A DNA stretch of 37,498 nt from an uncultured Lachnospiraceae bacterium (GTDB lineage: Bacteria > Bacillota > Clostridia > Lachnospirales > Lachnospiraceae). The notes under the pieces are model-generated. The model saw only the letters and a list, made by a program, of their open reading frames with translations, did no database searches and had not been told where the DNA came from. Shown here piece after piece: positions 16,887 to 25,433 of the stretch; position 1 is the first letter of the stretch, and each line of letters starts with the position of its first letter. The position numbers were made by a program, and so were the translations under genes. Location of the stretch: assembly GCA_910584695.1 (NCBI GenBank), contig CAJUBR010000022.1:1-37498 (forward strand), written 5' to 3'.

Positions 16887-16942
16887 AAAGCAGGTGATCA
16901 ATCCTGCAAAACAAAATTGGTTATAAAAAGGAGGATTTTACT

Positions 16943-19033
16943 ATGAAGTATTTGAAAAAAATGTGTGCAATTGTATTAAGCGCTGCGATGGTTTTAGGAT
17001 TGACAGTTAGTGTCGGAACTATATCAAAGGCGGCAGGCAGTGTAGAAAAAGAGGAGACTGTTTATGTAAATCAGGAAGCTGATGGTAAGATTAGCGGGAT
17101 TACAGTTTCGGACTGGTTAAAAAATGTAAACGGAACCGGTGATATTTCAGATGTATCAAATCTTACAGAGATTGAAAATGTAAAAGGTGATGAAAATTTT
17201 GAACAAGGAAGTGACGGAACGCTTACCTGGAAAGCAGATCGTGCAGATATTTATTATCAGGGAAAAACAGACGAAGAACTTCCGGTTGGAGTGAACATTT
17301 CTTATAAGTTAGATGGGGAAAACGTAACACCGTCTGAAATAGCCGGGAAAAGTGGTAAAATGGAAATGACGATTCAATATGAGAATACTGCAGTCTATGA
17401 AGATAAGATTGAAGGAGTCACTACCAGAATGAATACTCCATTTTTAATGGCATCTGCCGTTATTTTACCGATAGACAATTTTTCAAATGTTGAAATCAGT
17501 CAGGGAAAGATGGTATCAGAGGGTTCAAACCAGATTCTTGTAGCATATGGCATGCCGGGGCTGGCAGAAAGTTTGGATTTATCAGGTGACCTAAAGAAGG
17601 AAATAGAGAAAAAATTAAATGATACCGTAACAATTACAGCGGATGTAACTGACTTTTCAATGGGTTCGATCTATACTGTGGCAACATCCGAGGAGTTCTC
17701 AGATATTAATTTAGACGATGAAAGTGACATCAATGATTTGGAGAATGCAATCAATGATTTAGTGGATGCCACCGATAAACTGATTTCGGGTTCCTCTGAT
17801 TTATCTGAGGGTCTGAATACCTTGCAAAAGAGCTTTCAATCATATTCGAAAGGTGTTACAGATATAAAGGAAGGTGCTTCTGATTTAAGTACAGGAGCTG
17901 GGAAACTGGCAGCCGGTGTTTCACAATATACGGATGGAGTGAAGACATTGACAGATGGAGCAAGCCAGTATGTGACAGGAACCGGAAAACTGGCGGCCGG
18001 TGTGAAGGAATATGTAGCGGGTGAAAAACTGATTGATCAGGGAGCGGCGGCACTAAAGGAGCAAAGTGCTGCACTGCCGGCAGGTTACAGTAAGTTTTCC
18101 AATGGATTATTAACCTATATCAGTGGGGTAAATCAGATAGCAGATGCAGAAAATACAAGAAAACTGGCAGCCGGTTCCCAAGCAGTTTCAAAGGGAATTA
18201 AAGATGTAAATGCAGCACTTGGCAGTGTGGATATAGCGGGAGTGGATTACGATTCGGTAATCAATGCGTTAAAGGATGCAAAAGGAAATCTGGGGGATGA
18301 CGAGACAGATGCAAAGGCGGCAATCGATACAGCAATCGGTCAGCTGCAAAATGCAAAGTCAAAACAGGCAGCGGCAGCAGCGGTAATAGAAGGATTAAAG
18401 GGAAAGACTGCCGCCGGATCTGAATTGGAAAGTGGTGCCCAGGCAGTTTCCGGTGCAATGCAGCAGCTAAATGAAAATGTATCCGCACTGGCAGTAGGCG
18501 GAGAGAGCCTGAAAGCTGGGGATAAAGAGATAAGTGAAGGGATCAAGGGGGTTACAGATGGGATTGCTACGTTATATGGCGGAATTCAGACGTTAAGTGC
18601 AAACAATGAAACCCTGCTTGCCGGTGCAAATGAACTGACAGCAAAAGGTACGGATTTGACAGTGGGAATTGCACAATTGGATGGAAGCACCTTAACCCTT
18701 AATTCATCTGCCAAAAAGCTGTCAAAGGGTGCAAATGATTTAAGTAAAGGTGCAGATAGATTAAACAGTGCAACAAAGAAGGTAGGCAGTGGTGTAGATA
18801 AATTACAGCTTGGTTCTTTTGATTTGTTGAACGGAATGAATCAGTTTAAAAGCGAAGGTACTGGGAAAATTCAGAATGAATATGATGAGAATATTAAGAC
18901 AGTGCTTAATCGGTTCCGGTCTCTTACCAGCAGTAATGCAAATTACAAAACATTTTCTGGTCTTGCGAAGGGAATGGAGGGAAGTGTAAAGTTTGTTTTC
19001 CAGACGGCTGAAATTTCTGCAGATCAGGAATAA
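16943..19033 (+). CDS. Secreted Leu/Gly heptad-repeat protein (YhgE/Pip-like), MMPL partner
   Basis: The 696-residue protein starts with a signal peptide (about 1-31, ending SKAA). An N-terminal globular region follows to about 265. A very long helical region (about 268-650) is built from repeats of the type xxxLxxG (SDLSEGLNTL, GAGKLAAGVSQYTDGVKTL, GTGKLAAGVKEY, SKGANDLSKGADRL). This is the heptad repeat of YhgE/Pip-type and related proteins. It lacks a C-terminal membrane helix or sortase motif, so it may be released or held by partners. AGGAGG is 7 bases before ATG. It lies 56 bases after the MMPL gene and before tetR. The setting suggests it works with the MMPL pump, perhaps as an extracellular rod or chaperone; that is inference. 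Confidence 0.85.
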   Translation: MKYLKKMCAIVLSAAMVLGLTVSVGTISKAAGSVEKEETVYVNQEADGKISGITVSDWLKNVNGTGDISDVSNLTEIENVKGDENFEQGSDGTLTWKADRADIYYQGKTDEELPVGVNISYKLDGENVTPSEIAGKSGKMEMTIQYENTAVYEDKIEGVTTRMNTPFLMASAVILPIDNFSNVEISQGKMVSEGSNQILVAYGMPGLAESLDLSGDLKKEIEKKLNDTVTITADVTDFSMGSIYTVATSEEFSDINLDDESDINDLENAINDLVDATDKLISGSSDLSEGLNTLQKSFQSYSKGVTDIKEGASDLSTGAGKLAAGVSQYTDGVKTLTDGASQYVTGTGKLAAGVKEYVAGEKLIDQGAAALKEQSAALPAGYSKFSNGLLTYISGVNQIADAENTRKLAAGSQAVSKGIKDVNAALGSVDIAGVDYDSVINALKDAKGNLGDDETDAKAAIDTAIGQLQNAKSKQAAAAAVIEGLKGKTAAGSELESGAQAVSGAMQQLNENVSALAVGGESLKAGDKEISEGIKGVTDGIATLYGGIQTLSANNETLLAGANELTAKGTDLTVGIAQLDGSTLTLNSSAKKLSKGANDLSKGADRLNSATKKVGSGVDKLQLGSFDLLNGMNQFKSEGTGKIQNEYDENIKTVLNRFRSLTSSNANYKTFSGLAKGMEGSVKFVFQTAEISADQE

Positions 19034-19041
19034 AAGAAAAA

Positions 19042-19071
19042 TAGACAAATAAAACCAATATATGTTATAGT
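19042..19071 (+). promoter_or_regulatory. Possible internal promoter of tetR
   Basis: TAGACA (19042-19047), an 18-base spacer and TATAGT (19066-19071) lie between the heptad-repeat gene and tetR. Both hexamers deviate from consensus. It would allow some TetR synthesis apart from the operon promoter. Confidence 0.35.
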
Positions 19072-19092
19072 TTAGCAAAGGAGGAGGGCAGC

Positions 19093-19701
19093 ATGGGTAA
19101 ATTAGAAGAGAATAAAAAAAGAAAAAAAGACGCAATTGTTAATTCTGCGTTTGCCTTGTTTATTCAGAATGGAATTAATGATACCTCCATTGCAGACATT
19201 ATGAAGAAAGCGGAGCTGGCGAAAGGAACATTTTATCTTTATTTTAAAGATAAATATGAGGTCAGGGATTATCTGATTCGGAAAAAGGCAGCCAGCATTT
19301 TTCAAAAGGCACAGCTTGCATTAGAGGAAACGGATCTTTATGATTTTGAAGAGCGGATTATCTTTATGGTGGATAACATATTAAACCAGTTAAATGATAA
19401 TAAAGAATTAATGCGTTTTATTTCCAAGAATTTAAGCTGGGGGATTTTCAGGCATGCCATTCTGAATATGTCATTGGATAAGGCACTGAGTGCAGAAGAT
19501 TTTATGAAAAAATTGTTTTCGGAGGCAAACAGGAAATTCCAAAATCCAGAGATGCTGCTCTTCATGATCATTGAGCTGGTGAATTCAACAGCTCACAATG
19601 TTATTCTTTATAAACAGCCGGTAGAGCTGCCGGAGTTAAAGAAGGCATTGTATCCTTTGATACGCCAGATGATCCACAGTTTTGAAGTTGTGGAGGAATA
19701 A
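19093..19701 (+). CDS. TetR/AcrR family transcriptional regulator
   Basis: The 202-residue protein has the TetR helix-turn-helix near residues 25-50 (TSIADIMKKAELAKGTFYLYFKDKYE, given here only as landmarks TSIADI, AKGTFYLYF). A variable ligand-binding helical domain follows. AAAGGAGGAGGG stands before the ATG. It is the last gene of the MMPL operon, ends at a strong terminator, and is the likely repressor for the AATGA/TCATT and TGACTA/TAGTCA sites before the operon. The inducer is unknown; regulators of this kind often sense substrates of the pump they control. The ligand domain shows no recognisable specificity signature. Confidence 0.9.
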   Translation: MGKLEENKKRKKDAIVNSAFALFIQNGINDTSIADIMKKAELAKGTFYLYFKDKYEVRDYLIRKKAASIFQKAQLALEETDLYDFEERIIFMVDNILNQLNDNKELMRFISKNLSWGIFRHAILNMSLDKALSAEDFMKKLFSEANRKFQNPEMLLFMIIELVNSTAHNVILYKQPVELPELKKALYPLIRQMIHSFEVVEE

Positions 19702-19704
19702 CTT

Positions 19705-19757
19705 AAAAAGGAGCTGTTCCACTAAGAGGATTGATGCTTAGTGGGACAGCTCTTTTA
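19705..19757. terminator. Bidirectional terminator between tetR and the minus-strand gene
   Basis: A 16-bp core stem (GAGCTGTTCCACTAAG at 19711-19726 with its complement at 19737-19752, one G-U pair) is flanked by A and T runs on both sides. It can therefore end transcripts from either direction: tetR on plus and the 114-aa gene on minus. Confidence 0.88.
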
Positions 19758-19804
19758 ACTTGTTACAATTTATTGTGTGTATAGTTATTTAAATGGGAAT
19801 TTGT

Positions 19805-20149
19805 CTAAACAGGAATATTGCTTCCATTCCAAACAATTTTGACTGCTTGTTCACCTTGTGTTGCCCATAGGATTACCTTTGAAATAAATTGAGGTGTAAT
19901 TATTTCGGGAATGCGAAAAGGTAACAAATACCGTTCCCAGTGACCATCGCTCTGTTTATTCTGAAACACCAATCCTTTTCTGATGACGTATGACACTTTT
20001 GATTTAAGAGAGCATGAAATAATGAACTTTTTATCTTCAGAAATAATGTTCAGAATATGAAATGGACTGTCATCATCCAGTTTAACATACCATACATAGC
20101 TTTTCTCATTTACTATAATTTTTCGTCTTCCTTTTGTCCTTACACTCAT
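19805..20149 (-). CDS. Conserved hypothetical protein, 114 aa
   Basis: A basic, soluble protein starting MSVRTKGRRKIIVN. It has a beta-rich look (YVWYVKLDDDSPFHILNI, KFIISCSLKSKVSYVI) and a C-terminal motif PEIITPQFISKVILWATQGEQAV. There is no signal peptide or membrane helix and I recognise no named domain. The ATG at 20149 is chosen because GGAGGA stands 7 bases upstream; a TTG at 20167 is also in frame. It is a single gene lying between two regulator operons and shares a terminator with tetR. Its codon use and ribosome binding site look normal, so I consider it real. Function unknown. Confidence 0.75.
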   Translation of the reverse strand: MSVRTKGRRKIIVNEKSYVWYVKLDDDSPFHILNIISEDKKFIISCSLKSKVSYVIRKGLVFQNKQSDGHWERYLLPFRIPEIITPQFISKVILWATQGEQAVKIVWNGSNIPV

Positions 20150-20248
20150 ACATCTGTCCTCCAGCAAATTCCTGTTTCTACCGCTAATATAATACTACAA
20201 TCACACGCATAATTCTATAGCATTTTCATTAAAGTTTGACATCAGCTA

Positions 20249-20276
20249 TTGACAGATAAAAAAAACAGTATATAAT
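20249..20276 (+). promoter_or_regulatory. Promoter of the marR-ABC operon
   Basis: TTGACA (20249-20254), a 16-base spacer and TATAAT (20271-20276), both consensus. The surrounding block (20244-20315) is nearly identical to 3399-3470 before yigZ. Confidence 0.87.
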
Positions 20277-20280
20277 AAAT

Positions 20281-20300
20281 AGTTGCCTACGGAAACTATT
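20281..20300 (+). promoter_or_regulatory. MarR-type operator copy 2
   Basis: AGTTGCCTACGGAAACTATT lies directly after the -10. AGTT...AACT and CC...GG give a near-palindrome (12 of 17 positions symmetric), the usual form of a MarR dimer site. Its place before the marR gene makes autorepression likely. Confidence 0.68.
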
Positions 20301-20332
20301 GAACTGGGCAAATATTGAAAAGGGATGATGAA

Positions 20333-20794
20333 ATGGAGAAATTAATAGAAGGTTTTTATAAAGTGCTGCATCGGTTTCATGCGTGCAGGCCGAAAATAGA
20401 GAGTCATGGAGATCTTACGAATGTGGAATTTTTTATGCTTGTGGGAATTTCCCATATGATTGAAGAAAAGAAAAAGAATGAAGGCGGGTCATGGCAGGAG
20501 GGGATCACGTTAGGAGAAATCATTAAACCGATTGAAATGTCTATGTCTGCGGCATCTAAAAAGATTAGTATATTGGAAAAAAAGGGACTGATTGAAAGGA
20601 GGAATTCTACAGAGGACCGCAGAAACGTATATATTACTTTTACAGAAAAAGGAAAAGCGATCTGCGAAAGAGAAAGGGAGAGAAAACGGAAATGGATGGT
20701 GGAAATCATAAGGCGGATGGGAACGGATGATACCGAAAAGCTGATTGAATTGTTAAACAGGATTTTTGATATTATGGAAGACTTAAAAAAATAG
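20333..20794 (+). CDS. MarR family transcriptional regulator
   Basis: The 153-residue winged-helix protein has a recognition region about 60-100 (MSMSAASKKISILEKKGLIE) and the wing motif STEDRRNVYI, followed by the dimerising C-terminal helices. A long Lys/Glu loop (EEKKKNEGGSW) precedes the helix-turn-helix. The ATG at 20333 has AGGG 7-8 bases upstream; the TTG at 20315 is a weaker alternative. It heads an operon with two ABC exporter genes; its stop codon overlaps the AGGAGG of the next gene. It probably represses its own promoter at 20281-20300 and, because the same operator occurs before yigZ, also the RND pump. The ligand is unknown. Confidence 0.92.
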   Translation: MEKLIEGFYKVLHRFHACRPKIESHGDLTNVEFFMLVGISHMIEEKKKNEGGSWQEGITLGEIIKPIEMSMSAASKKISILEKKGLIERRNSTEDRRNVYITFTEKGKAICERERERKRKWMVEIIRRMGTDDTEKLIELLNRIFDIMEDLKK

Positions 20795-20808
20795 GAGGCA
20801 TAGGTCAC

Positions 20809-22995
20809 GTGATTAAGATATTAAAGTTTGCAAAAAAGCTTTGGTATGTAATGGTAATCATTTTACTGCTGCTTATAGTGCAGGCATACTGTGAGTTGAC
20901 GTTACCAAGTTATACATCGGATATTGTGGATGTGGGAATTCAAAATAAAGGAGTGGAATATCCGGTACCTGAGGAAATGTCTAAGACAACGTATGACAAT
21001 CTTATGGTATTTCTGGATGAACAGGAAAAGAAGGTCGTTGATACATATTATAAAGAGGATAGAGGTCGTTATAAAGCAGATATTCAACATTTATCAGCAA
21101 AAGAACTGGAAGAATTGAAGGCATCTTTACTGGATGCAGAACAGATGGTATATCTGTTTACTTCAGATGGGGAAGAAGCCGTTAAATTACAAGAGGAGAT
21201 GTTATCTGTTATCGGGAATAAGGATACGGATATAATGGAGCAGTTGAAAACAATGCCTCAGGAGCTCATTTCATCCATGAAAGAATCTGTGGAGGAGAAA
21301 TTAAAGGATTATCCCGATTACTTAAGCGAAGCAATGGGGAAGCAGTTTGTAACAGCAGAATATACAAATTTGGGTCGCGATATGGATGATTATCAGATGG
21401 ATTATTTGAAATCTACGGGACTTAAGATGCTGGGGATTGCAATTGTCGCCATGCTTGTAAGCATCATAGTCGGATATCTTTCCGCCAAGCTTGCTGCTTA
21501 TACGGCAAAGGATATCCGGGAAAAAGTATTTTCGAAGGTAATAGGATTTTCGAATGCAGAGATGAATCAGTTTTCCACCTCCTCGCTGATTACCCGTTGT
21601 ACGAATGACGTTCAGCAGATACAGATGGTACTCACTATTTTGTTCCGTATGGTGGCATTTGCACCGATTGTGGGATTAGGGGCCGTTTTTAAAGTGTTGG
21701 ATACTACAACTTCTATGGTGTGGGTCATTGTTCTCGCCGTGTTAGCTGTTCTTATGGTTGTGATGGTTCTTATGATCGTGGCAATGCCGAAGTTTAAAAA
21801 GATGCAGAAACTGGTTGACCGCCTGAATCTGGCGGCTCGTGAGATTCTGACAGGCTTACCGGTTATCCGTGCATTTGGACGGGAACAGCATGAGGAAAAA
21901 AGGTTTGAGGATGCCAGCCGGGATTTGATGAAGACTCAGTTGTTTACGTCAAGGGTGATGGTAATGATGATGCCCACAATGATGTTTATTATGAATGGTA
22001 TTAGTGTATTGATTATCTGGACCGGTGCCAATAAGATTGATGCCGGAACCATTCAGGTTGGCGAAATGATGGCATTTCTTACCTATACTATGCATATTGT
22101 AATTAGTTTTTTGATGATTTCCATGGTATCTATTATGCTGCCAAGGGCATCTGTTGCAGCGGAGCGGATTGAAGAGGTAATGGAATCAAAAACCCTGATT
22201 ACAGATAAAGAGGGTACCGTAGAAGTGCCTGCAGACGGGAAAGGAAATATCACATTTTCTCATGTATCCTTTGGATATCCAAATGCAAAGGAATATGCAC
22301 TCACCGATATTGATTTTACGGCAAAAGCGGGAAAAACCACGGCAATTATAGGAAGTACCGGATGTGGAAAATCCACGTTAGTTCATCTGATTCCAAGACT
22401 GTTTGATGTATCGGAGGGAAGGATTACCATTGATGGTGCAGATGTCAGGGATATAAAAATGAAAGAATTGCGGAAGATGATAGGATTTGTTCCGCAAAAG
22501 GGTACGTTATTTTCCGGTACCATTGCGTCCAACATTGGATTTGGAGATGTCAATCTATCCCGGGAGGAGATGGAAAGGGCAGCAAAGATTGCACAGGCAG
22601 CAGAGTTTATTAATGAAAAGGATAAAAAATATGAATCCGAGGTGGCACAGGGGGGCAATAATGTATCCGGAGGCCAGAAACAGCGTCTTGCGATTGCAAG
22701 GGCAATTGCAAAGAATCCAAAGATTTATATATTTGATGACAGTTTTTCAGCACTGGATTATAAAACAGATGCAGCACTTAGAAAAGCACTGAATGAGCAA
22801 GTCGGTGATGCGGTAGTTATCATCGTGGCACAAAGGATCAGTACAATTTTACATGCTGACAATATTCTGGTGCTGGAAGACGGGAAAATTGTGGGACAGG
22901 GAACCCATCAACAGTTGCTGGCAGAAAATGAGGTTTATCAGCAGATAGCGGCTTCCCAGTTATCAAAGGAAGAACTGGAAGGAAAGGGGTGCTAA
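20809..22995 (+). CDS. Heterodimeric ABC exporter, degenerate-site subunit with extracellular insert
   Basis: The 728-residue fused membrane/ATPase subunit is about 140 residues longer than a normal half-exporter. The excess is a charged, helical extracytoplasmic segment between TM1 and TM2 (about 45-200). The ATPase has Walker A GSTGCGKS (515-522) and a VSGGQ signature. The catalytic Glu after Walker B is Asp (Asp643-Asp644), and the H-loop His is Gln675. Both changes mark the non-hydrolysing site of TM287/288-type heterodimers. The start is GTG at 20809 with AGGAGG 10 bases upstream; no ATG fits. The partner gene starts 4 bases after the stop codon. Export of drugs, lipids or peptides is possible; the substrate is not shown by sequence. 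Confidence 0.92.
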   Translation: MIKILKFAKKLWYVMVIILLLLIVQAYCELTLPSYTSDIVDVGIQNKGVEYPVPEEMSKTTYDNLMVFLDEQEKKVVDTYYKEDRGRYKADIQHLSAKELEELKASLLDAEQMVYLFTSDGEEAVKLQEEMLSVIGNKDTDIMEQLKTMPQELISSMKESVEEKLKDYPDYLSEAMGKQFVTAEYTNLGRDMDDYQMDYLKSTGLKMLGIAIVAMLVSIIVGYLSAKLAAYTAKDIREKVFSKVIGFSNAEMNQFSTSSLITRCTNDVQQIQMVLTILFRMVAFAPIVGLGAVFKVLDTTTSMVWVIVLAVLAVLMVVMVLMIVAMPKFKKMQKLVDRLNLAAREILTGLPVIRAFGREQHEEKRFEDASRDLMKTQLFTSRVMVMMMPTMMFIMNGISVLIIWTGANKIDAGTIQVGEMMAFLTYTMHIVISFLMISMVSIMLPRASVAAERIEEVMESKTLITDKEGTVEVPADGKGNITFSHVSFGYPNAKEYALTDIDFTAKAGKTTAIIGSTGCGKSTLVHLIPRLFDVSEGRITIDGADVRDIKMKELRKMIGFVPQKGTLFSGTIASNIGFGDVNLSREEMERAAKIAQAAEFINEKDKKYESEVAQGGNNVSGGQKQRLAIARAIAKNPKIYIFDDSFSALDYKTDAALRKALNEQVGDAVVIIVAQRISTILHADNILVLEDGKIVGQGTHQQLLAENEVYQQIAASQLSKEELEGKGC

Positions 22996-22999
22996 ATAT

Positions 23000-24856
23000 A
23001 TGGAGGAAAAGAAAGAATCGTTAAAACGGTCTTCTCAAAAAAGAGGAATGGGCAGACACCAGATGGGACCGGTGGAAAAGGCGGAGGATTTTAAAGGAAC
23101 GTTAAAAAAACTGGTTCAATATATTTCCCAATATCATATAGCACTTATTGCAGCCGCTATTTTTACCATTGGTTCAACTATATTTAATATTATAGGTCCA
23201 AAAGTGCTTGGCAGGGCGACAACGGAGATTTTTAATGGTCTGGTAAGCAGGGTGCAGGGGGGAGCCGGTATTAATTTTAAAAGAATAGGATATATTTTGT
23301 TGATTATGATATGTCTTTATCTGACCTCCATGGCAATGAGCTATATTCAGGGCTTTGTTATGACGGGAGTGGTTCAGAAAATATCTTTCCGGATGAGGAA
23401 TGAGATTGTAGGGAAGATGAACCGGCTTCCTATGAATTATTACGATAAACATAGTAATGGTGATGTACTATCGAGAATTACAAATGATGTAGACACATTG
23501 ACTCAGGGATTAAACCAGTCGGTTACTCAGCTTATTTCTTCTGCGGCAACGTTGATTGGTATTTTAGTTATGATGCTTAGTATTTCGCCGATGATGACGT
23601 TAATTGCATTACTACTTCTTCCGGTTTCTGCAGTTGGAATTGCACTGATCGTAAAGCATTCCCAAAAATATTTTGTCAGTCAGCAGAATTATCTTGGAGA
23701 TGTAAACGGGCAGATTGAAGAGAATTTTGGAGGACATAATGTAGTTAAATTGTTTACCCGTGAGGATATCGTATTAAAAGACTTTGATAAAACAAATGAG
23801 AAGCTTTACACTTCTGCATGGAAATCGCAGTTTATTTCCGGTCTGGCACAACCGGTTATGGTTTTTGTAGGAAATCTCGGATATGTAGGTGTGGTAATTC
23901 TTGGTGGATATCTAAGTATCAGGAAAACAATAGAGGTTGGAGATATTCAGTCCTTTATCCAGTACGTGAAGCAGTTTACACAGCCAATCCAGCAGGTAGC
24001 ACAGGTTTCCAATATGTTACAGTCTACAATGGCGGCCGCAGAGCGGGTATTTATTTTTCTGGAAGAAAAGGAAGAGGTATTGTCTGCCATGGACCATACA
24101 GAGATGTCGATAAAGGATATAAAAGGGAATATCACATTTTCGCACGTATGCTTTGGATATTATCCGGATAAGATCATCTTAAAAGATTTTTCTGCTGATG
24201 TGAAAGAGGGACAAAAAATTGCAATTGTAGGCCCTACCGGTGCTGGTAAGACAACTCTTGTGAAACTTTTAATGCGTTTTTACGATTTGAATTCCGGAGA
24301 AATCTATATGGATGGAACCAATGTAAAGGATTTTGATAAAACGGAAATTAGAAATGCATTTGGCATGGTTTTGCAGGATACCTGGCTTTTTAAAGGCACG
24401 ATTATGGAAAATATCCGTTATGGGAGATTAGATGCAACAGACGAAGAGGTAATTGCAGCATCTAAGGCGGCACATGCCCATCATTTTATCCAGACATTAC
24501 CGGGAGGTTATGAAATGGAGTTAAATGAAGAGGCCACCAATGTATCTCAGGGGCAAAAGCAGTTATTGACAATTGCAAGAGCGATTCTGGCAAACAAGAA
24601 GCTGTTGATACTTGATGAGGCGACTTCTTCGGTTGACACAAGAACGGAGGTGAGAATCCAAAAAGCAATGGATAACCTGATGAAAGGACGTACGAGTTTT
24701 ATTATCGCCCATCGGTTATCTACCATACGCGATGCAGACTGTATTCTTGTTATGAAGGATGGAGATATTATTGAACAGGGAAATCATGACGAGCTTATGA
24801 AACAAAGTGGTTTTTATGCAGAACTTTATCGTTCTCAGTTTGAGGAGACTGCATAG
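23000..24856 (+). CDS. Heterodimeric ABC exporter, catalytic subunit
   Basis: The 618-residue half-exporter has a basic N-terminal extension of about 35 residues (KRSSQKRGMGRHQMG), six membrane helices and a C-terminal ATPase. Walker A is GPTGAGKT (411-418), the signature is VSQGQ, Walker B ends in Asp539-Glu540 and the H-loop has His571, so all hydrolysis residues are present. It thus supplies the active ATP site, complementing the degenerate subunit encoded just before it. It is the last gene of the marR operon and is followed by a strong terminator. MarR-ABC-ABC operons are common in clostridia and often linked to drug resistance; the substrate here is not known. Confidence 0.93.
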   Translation: MEEKKESLKRSSQKRGMGRHQMGPVEKAEDFKGTLKKLVQYISQYHIALIAAAIFTIGSTIFNIIGPKVLGRATTEIFNGLVSRVQGGAGINFKRIGYILLIMICLYLTSMAMSYIQGFVMTGVVQKISFRMRNEIVGKMNRLPMNYYDKHSNGDVLSRITNDVDTLTQGLNQSVTQLISSAATLIGILVMMLSISPMMTLIALLLLPVSAVGIALIVKHSQKYFVSQQNYLGDVNGQIEENFGGHNVVKLFTREDIVLKDFDKTNEKLYTSAWKSQFISGLAQPVMVFVGNLGYVGVVILGGYLSIRKTIEVGDIQSFIQYVKQFTQPIQQVAQVSNMLQSTMAAAERVFIFLEEKEEVLSAMDHTEMSIKDIKGNITFSHVCFGYYPDKIILKDFSADVKEGQKIAIVGPTGAGKTTLVKLLMRFYDLNSGEIYMDGTNVKDFDKTEIRNAFGMVLQDTWLFKGTIMENIRYGRLDATDEEVIAASKAAHAHHFIQTLPGGYEMELNEEATNVSQGQKQLLTIARAILANKKLLILDEATSSVDTRTEVRIQKAMDNLMKGRTSFIIAHRLSTIRDADCILVMKDGDIIEQGNHDELMKQSGFYAELYRSQFEETA

Positions 24857-24883
24857 CCGGTCCTGGAAATGATATATTAAAAT

Positions 24884-24947
24884 AAAAACATGAAGCTGTA
24901 GCAAAACGAAGAATAAAAAACTTCTAGTGCTGCAGCTTCGTGTTTTT
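24884..24947. terminator. Bidirectional terminator between the ABC operon and the XRE gene
   Basis: A 20-bp stem (24884-24903 with 24928-24947) with two G-U pairs, A-rich on the left and T-rich on the right, has a small inner stem in the loop (GAAG/CTTC). It ends the ABC transcript on plus and the XRE transcript on minus. Confidence 0.9.
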
Positions 24948-24957
24948 AATATCAATA

Positions 24958-25203
24958 TTATGTGCTTGTCAGATTTTCAAAGAAAGCGTTAAAGTCTGTA
25001 TGAAAAAGATCGGCAAGTGCAATGAGCTCAGAAATTTTTATGTTATAGGTTCCGCATTCAATTTGGGAATAACTGCTGCGGGAAATGGATATGCCGTTTA
25101 ACTGTAATTTGGCAATGACCTGTTCCTGGGTGTAACCCGACCGGATACGAAGCTGGCGGATATTGTTTCCAATATGAATATCCTGTTTTAATTTTTGAGC
25201 CAT
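24958..25203 (-). CDS. XRE-family helix-turn-helix repressor
   Basis: An 81-residue, single-domain Cro/CI-type regulator. The helix-turn-helix covers about 17-70 (LRIRSGYTQEQVIAKLQ, SYSQIECG, ISELIALADLFH). There is no sensor or dimerisation domain beyond it. GAGGTG stands 6 bases before the ATG at 25203. The gene is divergent from the diguanylate cyclase, and the shared intergenic region holds two copies of TTGCAAT-N6-ATTGCA. These are the expected operators, so it likely represses itself and may control the cyclase. Short XRE proteins of this sort also occur in mobile elements, but nothing else here suggests one. Confidence 0.9.
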   Translation of the reverse strand: MAQKLKQDIHIGNNIRQLRIRSGYTQEQVIAKLQLNGISISRSSYSQIECGTYNIKISELIALADLFHTDFNAFFENLTST

Positions 25204-25226
25204 AACACATCACCTCATCAGATAGC

Positions 25227-25245
25227 TTGCAATAAATAGATTGCA
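25227..25245. promoter_or_regulatory. XRE operator, proximal copy
   Basis: TTGCAAT-AAATAG-ATTGCA, the same half-sites and 6-base centre as the perfect copy at 25281 (one outer base differs). It lies 24 bases before the XRE start, where it would block transcription or early elongation of the repressor gene. Confidence 0.65.
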
Positions 25246-25280
25246 TTTTTTATTGATTTTAGTGGAATAAGGGGATATAA

Positions 25281-25300
25281 TTGCAATGTATACATTGCAA
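25281..25300. promoter_or_regulatory. XRE operator, distal perfect palindrome
   Basis: TTGCAAT-GTATAC-ATTGCAA is a perfect 20-bp palindrome. Its right end is also the -35 of the plus-strand promoter for the cyclase gene. Occupancy would therefore affect both divergent genes. Confidence 0.75.
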
Positions 25301-25322
25301 ATAAATCTTAGTAATCTATTAT
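25295..25322 (+). promoter_or_regulatory. Promoter of the diguanylate cyclase gene
   Basis: TTGCAA (25295-25300), a 16-base spacer and TATTAT (25317-25322), about 110 bases before the start codon. The -35 is part of the XRE palindrome. Confidence 0.5.
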
Positions 25323-25433
25323 CCGACAAAATCAGATATTTTATGCCATAGTCAGGATGTAGTATGCTTATAAGAGATAGAAATAACGGAAATTATAAAT
25401 TTTATCCTATTGGAAGATGAGACAGGTGGATGT

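Noticed and set aside
16890..16907. Small hairpin GCAGG/CCTGC between the MMPL and heptad-repeat genes
   Set aside because: The stem is only five base pairs with no T run; neither terminator nor known regulatory RNA.
24958..25203. XRE protein as part of a toxin-antitoxin or phage module
   Set aside because: No toxin-sized partner gene, integrase or attachment repeats nearby; the neighbours are a terminator and a diguanylate cyclase.
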